Below, in pieces: positions 1 through 5,876 of a stretch of 59,168 bases of DNA. A program made the position numbers and the translations under genes. The notes beneath the pieces were generated by a model. That model saw only the letters and a list, made by a program, of their open reading frames with translations, was not told the DNA's origin and did not search any database. How positions within the stretch are numbered: the first letter of the stretch is position 1; each line of letters opens with the position of its first letter. Source of the DNA: a virus; the IMG/VR virus record IMGVR_UViG_3300048837_000773, positions 1-59,168 of that record. One strand, written 5' to 3'.

Positions 1-44
1 AGCGTAGCGGCCCGCACTGACCCGAACCGGCTTCAGATGGAAAC

Positions 45-69
45 AAAAAATCGGAGATTGCTCTCCGAT
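45..69 (-). terminator. Host intrinsic terminator outside attL
   Basis: A 7-bp inverted repeat (ATCGGAG at 50-56, CTCCGAT at 63-69) with a 6-nt loop is followed, reading on the minus strand, by a run of T (A45-50 on the plus strand). It would end minus-strand transcription of the original host tRNA gene that the prophage displaced. It lies outside the att repeat, so it belongs to the host chromosome. Confidence 0.7.
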
Positions 70-77
70 CTCATGTG

Positions 78-121
78 TGTCGGGGCGGGCGGATTTGAAC
101 CGCCGACCTCACGGACCCGAA
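78..121. repeat. attL: attL, 44-bp direct repeat of the tRNA-Pro 3' part
   Basis: This 44-bp sequence is identical to 59071-59114. It carries the anticodon loop, the 3' anticodon stem, the variable region, the T arm and the 3' acceptor strand of tRNA-Pro, but the 5' half is missing. Identity stops exactly at the 5' edge of the anticodon loop, a usual crossover place for tyrosine integrases that use tRNA genes. Confidence 0.93.
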
Positions 122-174
122 TCATGATCCGTGTGGATGAACCGTAGGGATCACGGGGCGGATTATAGGGTAAT

Positions 175-218
175 CCGTGATGCAGTTGGTAAGGCGAACC
201 GTGATGCAGTTGGTAAGG
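175..218. repeat. Two direct repeats, candidate integrase arm sites (left)
   Basis: CCGTGATGCAGTTGGTAAGG occurs at 175-194 and again at 199-218 (24-bp period). A third copy with one change in the first 16 bases lies at 58975-58990 beside attR. Copies flanking both ends of an integrated element at 50-140 bp from the core fit arm-type binding sites of the integrase. The role is inferred from placement. Confidence 0.6.
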
Positions 219-243
219 TGCATGTTGATCGGAATAAGTTTTT

Positions 244-456
244 TTATCGGACTATGAACAAAATGGCGGATGACGCTATGAAGGCCAGGCCGACTAAAGC
301 GGCAAATTTCTCTTTTGGCGTAAGCGAATCGCCGCCAAACATGCTGCTGGCGCTGGTATCGATCATGGTTCTGACTGCCCAGGGGATGATGCCCTTTCCC
401 AAAAAGAAGATGCCGAAACTGAGCAAAAATAGCGTTGAAACGACGTTGAGATTCAC
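244..456 (-). CDS. Small two-helix membrane protein next to attL
   Basis: This 70-aa protein has a GTG start preceded by AGGGA at good spacing. It is hydrophobic at residues about 5-27 and 49-68, giving two probable membrane helices with a short polar stretch between. It is AT-richer than the phage core and sits alone beside attL, as prophage cargo genes often do. A plus-strand frame (131-487) overlaps it but lacks domain-like composition. I do not recognise a family; a lysogeny-expressed membrane protein is only a guess. Confidence 0.5.
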   Translation of the reverse strand: MNLNVVSTLFLLSFGIFFLGKGIIPWAVRTMIDTSASSMFGGDSLTPKEKFAALVGLAFIASSAILFIVR

Positions 457-874
457 GTTTTTTCCCTGTTTTTGGGCTTTTTCGTGAAAGTGGTAATCGG
501 ACCGGTAATAGCATATTTCAAATCGGACTATACCAGTCTATTACCACTCCCACCGGTCGAAAGACAAAATTTTGGACGTTTTAGGCCATCCTAAAAAATG
601 GGCTGGGAGACCGGCAATAATAAGAGGTAGAAATAGGGCATTTTGTGGGATTTCACCTCATTTTTAGGGGTATATGCGTCATTTTTAAGGGATTACGCAG
701 GAATATGAAAAAATGTTTGCAAAAAACAAGGGGTATATGTTTTAACCGGTGGGAGTGGTGGGACCGGTAAAAATGGCCGTATAACCACTCTAACCACTCC
801 CACCGGTCTGGGAGATAAGACATAACATTTTTCGCAATTAATCAAATTGCATCCGATAACATACATTATCGGTT
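457..874. other. Gene-free, AT-rich, repeat-rich stretch
   Basis: I see no convincing gene here. The 15-bp word ACCACTCCCACCGGT occurs at 543-557 and 793-807, and inverted at 745-759; the last two form a perfect 15-bp inverted repeat 33 bp apart. Shorter pieces recur: GGACCGGTAA (499-508 and 761-770), TAACCACTC (782-790) and GGGGTATATG (about 667-676 and 730-739). The stretch may hold operators, integrase or replication sites. Confidence 0.6.
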
Positions 875-1435
875 CTAATTCCCAAAACTTACTATCCCTT
901 GGCAAGTTACCACACCATAAGATGCTGAAGACTCTCCATTTTTCCACTGCTCACCGTTTACCAATATGACACACTCCACTCTTCCTGTTTCCCCCTGATT
1001 CTGAGCAACAAGTGAGACAGTAGTACCATTTCCTACAACCATAGTTTTTGACCACGGTAGTTTTGCCTCCAATTGGTCTATTCCCCCATCCTCATTTATG
1101 TAGGTTATCAGAGAGGATTTTGCAGATCCAGTCACTTCGTACCTGACTGCACTATCGAATATGGTCACTGATTTTTCTGGAGTATCACCATTAGTAATGG
1201 AATTCAGTAATTCTTGTTCAATGCGATTGGTTTCTTTCTGGATGTAATTTACTCCCAAGATAACAGCAAGTAGAACAGCAGCTCCGAACAATAGCGCTAC
1301 TACTGCGCGAGCATTGCTTGAATTTTGCTGCGGCGAGTTAGGATCCTTTTTTAATGTCTCCAACTCGCGGTTACAAAAACGACACATGATTGCTTCGTTC
1401 TGGATTTCTTCAGCACAGTATGGGCACTTTTTCAT
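875..1435 (-). CDS. Zinc-ribbon, single-TM protein with MmpS-like domain
   Basis: This 186-aa protein starts at an ATG after GGGAGGA. Residues 1-24 are a zinc ribbon (C4-x2-C7, C18-x2-C21). Residues about 43-65 form a membrane helix. The C-terminal part ([38 protein letters not shown]) matches the pattern of MmpS-type/membrane-linked accessory proteins. It is the last gene of the minus-strand repressor operon, so it is probably expressed in the lysogen and may alter the host envelope. Its role is not known; homologous phage proteins of this layout occur as cargo. Confidence 0.75.
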   Translation of the reverse strand: MKKCPYCAEEIQNEAIMCRFCNRELETLKKDPNSPQQNSSNARAVVALLFGAAVLLAVILGVNYIQKETNRIEQELLNSITNGDTPEKSVTIFDSAVRYEVTGSAKSSLITYINEDGGIDQLEAKLPWSKTMVVGNGTTVSLVAQNQGETGRVECVILVNGEQWKNGESSASYGVVTCQGIVSFGN

Positions 1436-1444
1436 CTGTCCTCC

Positions 1445-1723
1445 CTATTTGAGCAGCCGATATGTGATTAATGGGGCAACGGAGTAAACCGTGATTGCAA
1501 CACAGAGGGATGCTATCCAAAGGATAGGGACCATAATGGGTGGAACTGTTTGTGCAGGCGGCATCATCACGAGATTTACCAGCGTGATAATCGCATGAAG
1601 GAGTGCAAGTCTGAAGATAACCGGTAGACGTTGGAATTTATTTTTAAAAAAAAGAAACCGAAGGAAGTGAATTGCCAGGTTACGGCGTACCCGGCCCAGG
1701 ACGTTCCACGCGTCGGGAAGCAA
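1445..1723 (-). CDS. Small membrane protein, TTG start
   Basis: This 92-aa protein starts at a TTG that follows AGAAGGAG at 9-nt spacing, a very strong ribosome site and the main support for this start. It overlaps the end of the repressor gene by 44 bases, suggesting co-transcription. Two hydrophobic segments (about residues 35-58 and 63-88) are probable membrane helices; the N-terminus is basic. No family is recognised. Its position between a repressor and the MmpS-like gene suggests a lysogenic cargo or superinfection-type function. Confidence 0.6.
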   Translation of the reverse strand: MLPDAWNVLGRVRRNLAIHFLRFLFFKNKFQRLPVIFRLALLHAIITLVNLVMMPPAQTVPPIMVPILWIASLCVAITVYSVAPLITYRLLK

Positions 1724-2078
1724 TTTTCTTATCTCCTTCTCCAGCTAAAAAGCGTATGAAATCAATAGCCTGCTGACGTTTATCTTCAGGAAGTTGGGAC
1801 AATAAATATTCGGCTTCAGCAGTAAGGGGGTCATCATCAGGTAAATGAGGGAGAAGCCCAGCAGACCGAAAAACAATCTCGGGACGTATTTTTAGAGCCT
1901 TAGCAATTGCATTGCAAACGTCAGGGCCTGGCTTGCGTTCTCCTGACATGATTTTGGATATGGCGCCAGAAGAAATACCCCCACGGCGAGTGAGTTCTAT
2001 TTGAGCCCACCCGCGAGCGTCCAATTCAAACTGAAGCCATTCCGCGAAATCTGTCATATGACAGAATAATGTTATCAT
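1680..2078 (-). CDS. XRE-family HTH repressor (lysogeny regulator candidate)
   Basis: This 132-aa protein has a classic helix-turn-helix (residues about 18-60, including QIELTRRGGISSGAISKIMSG), as in CI/XRE repressors, and a helical C-terminal tail. The chosen ATG has AGGA 10 nt upstream; an ATG seven codons later (2057) has no ribosome site but lies inside a perfect 16-bp palindrome. The gene is divergent from the early operon and its upstream region is rich in palindromes, so it most likely sets the lysis-lysogeny switch. No peptidase domain is present, so RecA-stimulated self-cleavage is unlikely. Confidence 0.85.
   Translation of the reverse strand: MITLFCHMTDFAEWLQFELDARGWAQIELTRRGGISSGAISKIMSGERKPGPDVCNAIAKALKIRPEIVFRSAGLLPHLPDDDPLTAEAEYLLSQLPEDKRQQAIDFIRFLAGEGDKKIASRRVERPGPGTP
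2050..2065. promoter_or_regulatory. Perfect 16-bp palindrome at the repressor start
   Basis: TCTGTCATATGACAGA is its own reverse complement and covers the internal ATG of the XRE repressor. It is a likely operator, possibly for self-control by the repressor. Confidence 0.6.
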
Positions 2079-2114
2079 GTGATATATTTCCTATGGGACG
2101 AATAATATTGACTA

Positions 2115-2143
2115 TTGACAGATAATAGCGCCCGTGCTATTAT
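2115..2143 (+). promoter_or_regulatory. Early promoter TTGACA-17-TATTAT with embedded operator
   Basis: TTGACA (2115-2120) and TATTAT (2138-2143) are 17 bp apart, a near-ideal sigma-70 promoter reading into the early operon. A perfect 10-bp inverted repeat, AGATAATAGC (2120-2129) and GCTATTATCT (2136-2145), covers the spacer and the -10 box, so a bound dimer would block RNA polymerase. The binder is probably the divergent XRE repressor or the first gene product (RHH). Confidence 0.75.
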
Positions 2144-2180
2144 CTTCCTTGAGGAAGATTTTTTCATCCAAGAGGAAAAC

Positions 2181-2372
2181 ATGACCGAGAGTGAGTACGT
2201 TAATATAAGCCTGACATTCGATAAAGAAACCCTTCGGCGGCTGCGTGAATTGGCCACAGCGACGGACCGCAGTCTTTCAGCTATGGCTCGCTGGTGCGTA
2301 AATAATGAGTACGAGCGAATAACACAGGCCAGCCAACCCCCCGCTTCTTCCCCAGAAGATAAAACCGAATAG
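2181..2372 (+). CDS. Ribbon-helix-helix regulator, first early gene
   Basis: This 63-aa protein starts at an ATG preceded by AGAGGA. The sequence VNISLTFDKETLRRLRELA..TDRSLSAMARWCVNNEYER has the beta-strand plus two-helix layout of Arc/CopG-type ribbon-helix-helix proteins. The C-terminal tail is Pro/Ser/acid rich. As the first gene after the palindrome-covered promoter, and facing the XRE repressor, it may be the Cro-like arm of the switch or control of excision. The DNA target is unknown. Confidence 0.7.
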   Translation: MTESEYVNISLTFDKETLRRLRELATATDRSLSAMARWCVNNEYERITQASQPPASSPEDKTE

Positions 2373-2406
2373 CACGCACCACCAAGGGGTGTGCTTAACG
2401 TTCGTT
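2371..2406 (+). terminator. Hairpin plus T-run after the RHH gene
   Basis: AGCAC...GTGCT arms (2371-2375 and 2391-2395), with partly paired inner bases, are followed by a T-run at 2405-2410. It may attenuate early transcription before the recombinase gene. The stem is imperfect. Confidence 0.45.
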
Positions 2407-2457
2407 TTTTCCGGTAATACCTGGGTGGGAATGGCATCAGTTTAGGGGAATGGAACA

Positions 2458-3522
2458 GTGATGGATAAAAAGACCGAAATCGTTCCGTTGTTTGGCGAGG
2501 TGGTGGTTGCCACGGCAAGGCCAGAGCCTGGTCCGCGTGAGACGGACCGGATGTCGGCGTGGGCGGAAGCCTTCGAGCTGTGGATGGGCAGCCTGAAAAC
2601 GGAAAACACCCGGCGGGCATACCGCAAGGCGTGGGACGATTTCCTTTCTTTCACGGGGAAGAATCCGTGGGTGGTGGGAAAAACGGACGTGGCGCGGTGG
2701 GTGGAAGATATGCGGATGCGGGGTTTGAGTGCGTGCACGATCCAGCAGCGGATCGCGGCGGTGAGCTCCTTTTTCCGCTACACCAACGATGAGCACACGG
2801 TGATCAGCCCGGACGGGCGGGAAGTGTCGCTGCACTCGATCAACCCGGCGGCGGGGAAGAGCCTGCGGCCGAAAGTGGTGCCGTACGGTAAGGCGATCCA
2901 CCTTTCCGCCGAGGAAGCGCGGGCGCTGCTCAAGGCAATCAAGCGGAATACGCTGCAAGGGCTGCGGGATTACGCGTTGATTTTGGCTTACCTGTTTACG
3001 GGTCGGCGGAACAGCGAAGTGCGGGTGCTGCGCTGGGGTGACTTTGAGGTGAGTGCGGGGCGGGCCTGGTACCGGTGGAGTGGGAAGCATCACGAGAATG
3101 AGCGCTTTGAGCTTCCGGCGCCGGTGTGGGAGGCGATCCGGGCGTACCTGAAAGCGGCCGGGCGGTTGGAAGCGATGCAGGATGGCGACCCAATCTTCAC
3201 GGCGCTTTCGAACCGCGCGACGCGGCTGCCGAACGTGAACGCGCTGGCATTCCTGCCGACACGCCAACCGCTCTCGATGCGCGAGGTTGGACGGCTGCTG
3301 AAGGTGTACGCGAAGCGGGCGGGGTTGGACCCTAAAAAGGTGCACGTGCATACGCTGCGACATACGGCGGCGATGCTGCGAAAAGAAGCGGGTGATGACG
3401 TGCAGAAGATTAGCGCGTTTCTGGGTCACAGCTCGCTCGCGATTACCCAGATCTACCTTCATAAAGTGGAAGGCCAGAAGGATGAGAGCTGGGCGAAAGT
3501 GGAGAGTTTGTTGGGCCTGTAA
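2458..3522 (+). CDS. Tyrosine recombinase (left copy)
   Basis: This 354-aa protein has an N-terminal SAM-like core-binding domain (about residues 30-110) and a C-terminal catalytic domain. The usual residues are visible: Arg in GRRNSE (about 183), HTLRH (H298, R301), LGH (H324) and Tyr in QIYLHK (333). GTG and ATG starts are adjacent (2458/2461) after AGGGG. It is not near the complete attachment site, while a second integrase is, so it may serve dimer resolution, excision or another site. A truncated relative follows it directly. Confidence 0.88.
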   Translation: MMDKKTEIVPLFGEVVVATARPEPGPRETDRMSAWAEAFELWMGSLKTENTRRAYRKAWDDFLSFTGKNPWVVGKTDVARWVEDMRMRGLSACTIQQRIAAVSSFFRYTNDEHTVISPDGREVSLHSINPAAGKSLRPKVVPYGKAIHLSAEEARALLKAIKRNTLQGLRDYALILAYLFTGRRNSEVRVLRWGDFEVSAGRAWYRWSGKHHENERFELPAPVWEAIRAYLKAAGRLEAMQDGDPIFTALSNRATRLPNVNALAFLPTRQPLSMREVGRLLKVYAKRAGLDPKKVHVHTLRHTAAMLRKEAGDDVQKISAFLGHSSLAITQIYLHKVEGQKDESWAKVESLLGL

Positions 3523-3564
3523 GGCCAGGCATCGGTACGGTTACGTATTCAGTTGAGGTGGGAT

Positions 3565-4062
3565 ATGGATCTGATGAAAGTACGGAACGAGTTATTGCCT
3601 CTCCAGCCCAGGGAGGCAGCCAGCATGCTACAAGCCCTTCCGGTGCATACGCTCCAGGGGCTGCAGGATCACGCAATGCTGGTAACGGCGCTGGGCTTGC
3701 GGCTGCGGATTCGCGAAACGCTGGCGATGACGGTGGATGAAGCAGAAGGGTTATCGGAAGCGTTGGTACAAGCGCTGACCCAGACGTACTATGCCGCGAT
3801 GAAACAGCGGTACTGCGTTCTTGGTTGGGATAATGCCTTCCCGGCCCTCCACATTCGTGAACGCGGGCAGGTGACTGCCCGATCTAACAGGAGTTTTGTT
3901 CTGACGTTGAAACTGGCGGCCGACGGCGCGGGGATCGACCCGGACCGGATCGATCAGGGAACCTGGCGGCAACTGGCATACCAGATTCACAGCAGGCCTG
4001 GCGGTTTCGCGGCATTCGTTTCTACGTTCGCACCATTTGCGACGCCGGGAAACCAGTACTGA
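3565..4062 (+). CDS. Catalytically degenerate tyrosine-recombinase paralogue
   Basis: This 165-aa protein aligns by eye with the catalytic domain of the preceding recombinase: HTLQGLQDHAMLV matches NTLQGLRDYALIL, and GIDPDRIDQGTWRQLAY matches GLDPKKVHVHTLRHTAA. The first catalytic Arg (RLRIRE), the second Arg (GTWRQ) and a C-terminal Tyr persist, but both active-site histidines are replaced (Gly for the first, Pro at the LGH position) and the core-binding domain is absent. The ATG follows GAGGTGG. The stop codon lies in a dispersed palindrome. It could be a regulator or partner of the active recombinase. Confidence 0.65.
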   Translation: MDLMKVRNELLPLQPREAASMLQALPVHTLQGLQDHAMLVTALGLRLRIRETLAMTVDEAEGLSEALVQALTQTYYAAMKQRYCVLGWDNAFPALHIRERGQVTARSNRSFVLTLKLAADGAGIDPDRIDQGTWRQLAYQIHSRPGGFAAFVSTFAPFATPGNQY

Positions 4063-4078
4063 TAACAGGCATTATCAG
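4059..4078. repeat. Dispersed palindrome copy (CTGATAA / TTATCAG)
   Basis: The arms are perfect, with a 6-nt spacer. The TGA stop of the recombinase-like gene lies in the left arm. Confidence 0.75.
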
Positions 4079-4123
4079 CATACACGATCAACGATGGTCA
4101 CCATAGGAAAGGAGGAGAACGGG

Positions 4124-4552
4124 ATGATTTTTCGCAGTTGGCTATATGAGCCTACGACCTGGTTGGTGCTGGCGTTTCTGCTGGTTTTTGGCATCAGCTA
4201 CAACGCACTGGTAGCGCAGCTGGAGTCGATGCGGCATGACCGGGGGTATACGGCTTTTTTGGTCGTGGGTGGTTGTTTGGTCACACTGGCAGGGGGCAGC
4301 ATGCTGGCCGGTTTCGAGATGGGGGCATGGTTTACAGCCTGTTTCGCAGCCAGCGGTCTGCCGATGGTGATCGGCAGTTGGGCAAGGAATTCGCGGGCGC
4401 GGGTGGCCGAGGAGAAAAAGGTCGCCGATCTGGCGAAGGAGATGCTTAATGACGCCGAGGAAACCGAAAGGGTATGCGATCAATGCGGAGATTGCCCGCG
4501 CAATCAATGCGAATGGGGCGGCCAGGAGAGCGCTGCTGCGCATCCTAGATGA
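4124..4552 (+). CDS. Membrane protein, three predicted helices
   Basis: This 142-aa protein has an ATG after AAAGGAGG. Three hydrophobic segments (about residues 10-30, 45-61 and 64-82) are followed by a charged, partly coiled tail with a late Cys cluster (CDQCGDCPRNQC). The last 104 bases overlap the next gene in another frame. No family is recognised. It lies upstream of the translocase cluster and may belong to that envelope-associated set. Confidence 0.6.
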   Translation: MIFRSWLYEPTTWLVLAFLLVFGISYNALVAQLESMRHDRGYTAFLVVGGCLVTLAGGSMLAGFEMGAWFTACFAASGLPMVIGSWARNSRARVAEEKKVADLAKEMLNDAEETERVCDQCGDCPRNQCEWGGQESAAAHPR

Positions 4553-4694
4553 GACGCCGGGGCCGCAGCTGACGGCAATGCTGATCGCAAAAGCGGCGGC
4601 GGCACTGGGTGAGAATCTGGACGCCCTGCGTGAGATTGAGAAGATTGCCGGGCGGCCGAGAAAGAGAACGTCTGAAACCGATAAGCAAGTTTGA
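4449..4694 (+). CDS. Small basic helical protein, overlaps previous gene
   Basis: This 81-aa protein has an ATG seven bases after AAGGAG. The sequence is Ala-rich and helical (INAEIARAINANGAARRALLRILDE), with a basic end (GRPRKRT). The overlap with the preceding gene is large for this phage, so one of the two frames may extend less far than drawn. The function is unknown; a small DNA-associated protein is possible. Confidence 0.5.
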   Translation: MTPRKPKGYAINAEIARAINANGAARRALLRILDETPGPQLTAMLIAKAAAALGENLDALREIEKIAGRPRKRTSETDKQV

Positions 4695-4760
4695 TCTTTT
4701 GAAATTATCCACGGGTCACAGGAGCCCACGCGAGGAACCCCTGCTTCGCGAAAATCCTGA

Positions 4761-4829
4761 GGGCGAGTAGCTCAATGGTAGAGCGCGGTACCCACCACCG
4801 AAATGCAGGTTCGATCCCTGCCTCGTCCA
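4761..4829 (+). tRNA. tRNA-like gene with a defective anticodon arm
   Basis: The 69-nt sequence folds as a cloverleaf. The acceptor stem is GGGCGAG/CTCGTCC (one G-T pair), the D arm is GCTC-AATGGTA-GAGC, and the T arm is GCAGG-TTCGATC-CCTGC, followed by A. The anticodon arm is only 15 nt (CGGT/ACCG around ACCCACC), lacks U33, and the variable region is short. The loop centre would read CCA (Trp-like), but a standard tRNA cannot be assigned. It is either a decayed phage tRNA or a tRNA mimic. Confidence 0.6.
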
Positions 4830-4860
4830 ATCCCACCAGGTCGGATGCCTGGCGGAAAAA

Positions 4861-4936
4861 GGAGCGGCGGCGTGGACGCGACACGCAACCACATCGATTG
4901 GCGAATCGATTTACCCCGTCGACTCGGGGCCGCTCC
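4861..4936 (+). ncRNA. 76-nt cloverleaf RNA, tRNA-like
   Basis: The outer stem GGAGCGG/CCGCTCC encloses three hairpins in tRNA order: GCGTG/CACGC, ATCGATT/AATCGAT (loop GGCG) and CCCCG/CGGGG with loop TCGACT, which resembles a T loop short of one base. The length matches a tRNA, but there is no 7-nt anticodon loop and no canonical D loop. It directly follows the tRNA-like gene, so a pair of structured RNAs sits in this 350-bp gene-free gap. Confidence 0.5.
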
Positions 4937-4997
4937 CCTGTTTACCGGTAGTTATTGGTGCTTTTAGCGGTTTCTTTAGCGGTAGATCTTCATCCAC

Positions 4998-5024
4998 TGG
5001 TGCGGCGGCGCGACCGCCGCACCA
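4998..5024 (+). promoter_or_regulatory. Perfect 11-bp hairpin upstream of translocase operon
   Basis: TGGTGCGGCGG and its complement flank a 5-nt loop. The hairpin lies 24 bases before the ATG at 5048 and has no U-tail. Just upstream TTTAGCGGT occurs twice (4963-4983). It is a likely RNA processing or translation-control element rather than a terminator. Confidence 0.5.
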
Positions 5025-5047
5025 GGAAACACAACAGGAGGGGCTCA

Positions 5048-5335
5048 ATGAAAGGGTTTGGGGCGTTGGCGGTTTTCATTGTGGTGGCATACGCATTTGC
5101 GCTGCTGGTGGGGGGGGTGTTGAACGTGCTGCCGGGCTTCGAGTACGTGGACGGCAAGCAGGCTTTTGTTTACCCGACTGAGACCGGAGAAGTTGCGCTG
5201 GTGCTGGCCAGCGGGGAATACCTGGTGGAGGGGACGAGCATCCAGACAGGGTGCTACAAGCTGGAGCAGCCGGAGTATGGGCAGATCCGCGGGCGCGCGC
5301 ACTGGATCTGGCCGTTGTGCGGAGAGGCGAAGTAA
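5048..5335 (+). CDS. Small membrane-anchored protein of translocase cluster
   Basis: This 95-aa protein has an ATG after ACAGGAGGGG. An N-terminal hydrophobic helix (residues 4-25) is followed by a short extracytoplasmic-looking domain rich in beta residues with two cysteines (TGCYKLEQ, PLCGEA). It ends directly at the start of the next gene. Three adjacent membrane genes ending in the FtsK-like ATPase suggest a membrane complex. No family is recognised. Confidence 0.65.
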   Translation: MKGFGALAVFIVVAYAFALLVGGVLNVLPGFEYVDGKQAFVYPTETGEVALVLASGEYLVEGTSIQTGCYKLEQPEYGQIRGRAHWIWPLCGEAK

Positions 5336-5872
5336 ATGAACCGGTTTAAGTTGATCGTGGTTGGGATCGTGGCGCTGATTATTGCGGGCGCCATTTGCAC
5401 GGCGAGTGGGAGCAGCCTGATGAACAACACCAGCCACGCAATCACATCACAGGCCAACCTGGAAGGCATACGGACCATGCGCTTTATGGCTGGCACGATC
5501 GACCGCCAGGCGACGATGAACACGATTGCATTGGGGATTGTGGCGGTTGTCCTACTGGTAATGGCGCTGATCGTTGGGGCGCTGGTGGTGCGATTTATCT
5601 TGGTGGGTGGCGGGCGGTCTGGAAGCTCGCGTGCTGGATGGATGCCAGAACGCGGACGGATGCCGAAATTTATCAGCCTGGGGAGTGACGTACGGCCGTA
5701 CCTGGACCGGCTAAACCCGGAACAGAAAACCCTGCTGCTTGAAAGGCTGTACACCATTTGCTCTTACCTGGAGCGGGACCTGGGGAACCGGCGGATGGGC
5801 CGAGGCAGAGAACAGCGGATGACGGTATATGAGCGGGATGACGACTCCAATTCGGCGATCTTCTGGGGATAG
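5336..5872 (+). CDS. Two-helix membrane protein of translocase cluster
   Basis: This 178-aa protein begins 1 base after the previous stop. It has hydrophobic segments at about 5-25 and 63-90, a loop between them, and a charged cytoplasmic tail (LNPEQKTLLLERLYTICSYLERD). Five bases separate it from the translocase ATG. The layout suggests a membrane partner of the ATPase. No known family was recognised. Confidence 0.65.
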   Translation: MNRFKLIVVGIVALIIAGAICTASGSSLMNNTSHAITSQANLEGIRTMRFMAGTIDRQATMNTIALGIVAVVLLVMALIVGALVVRFILVGGGRSGSSRAGWMPERGRMPKFISLGSDVRPYLDRLNPEQKTLLLERLYTICSYLERDLGNRRMGRGREQRMTVYERDDDSNSAIFWG

Positions 5873-5876
5873 CGGT

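Noticed and set aside
131-487. Plus-strand 118-aa frame beside attL
   Set aside because: It starts in the att-flanking repeats, and the opposite-strand 70-aa membrane protein has a better start and composition.
4761-4829. Calling this a functional tRNA-Trp
   Set aside because: The anticodon arm lacks U33 and has the wrong length, so I only call it tRNA-like.
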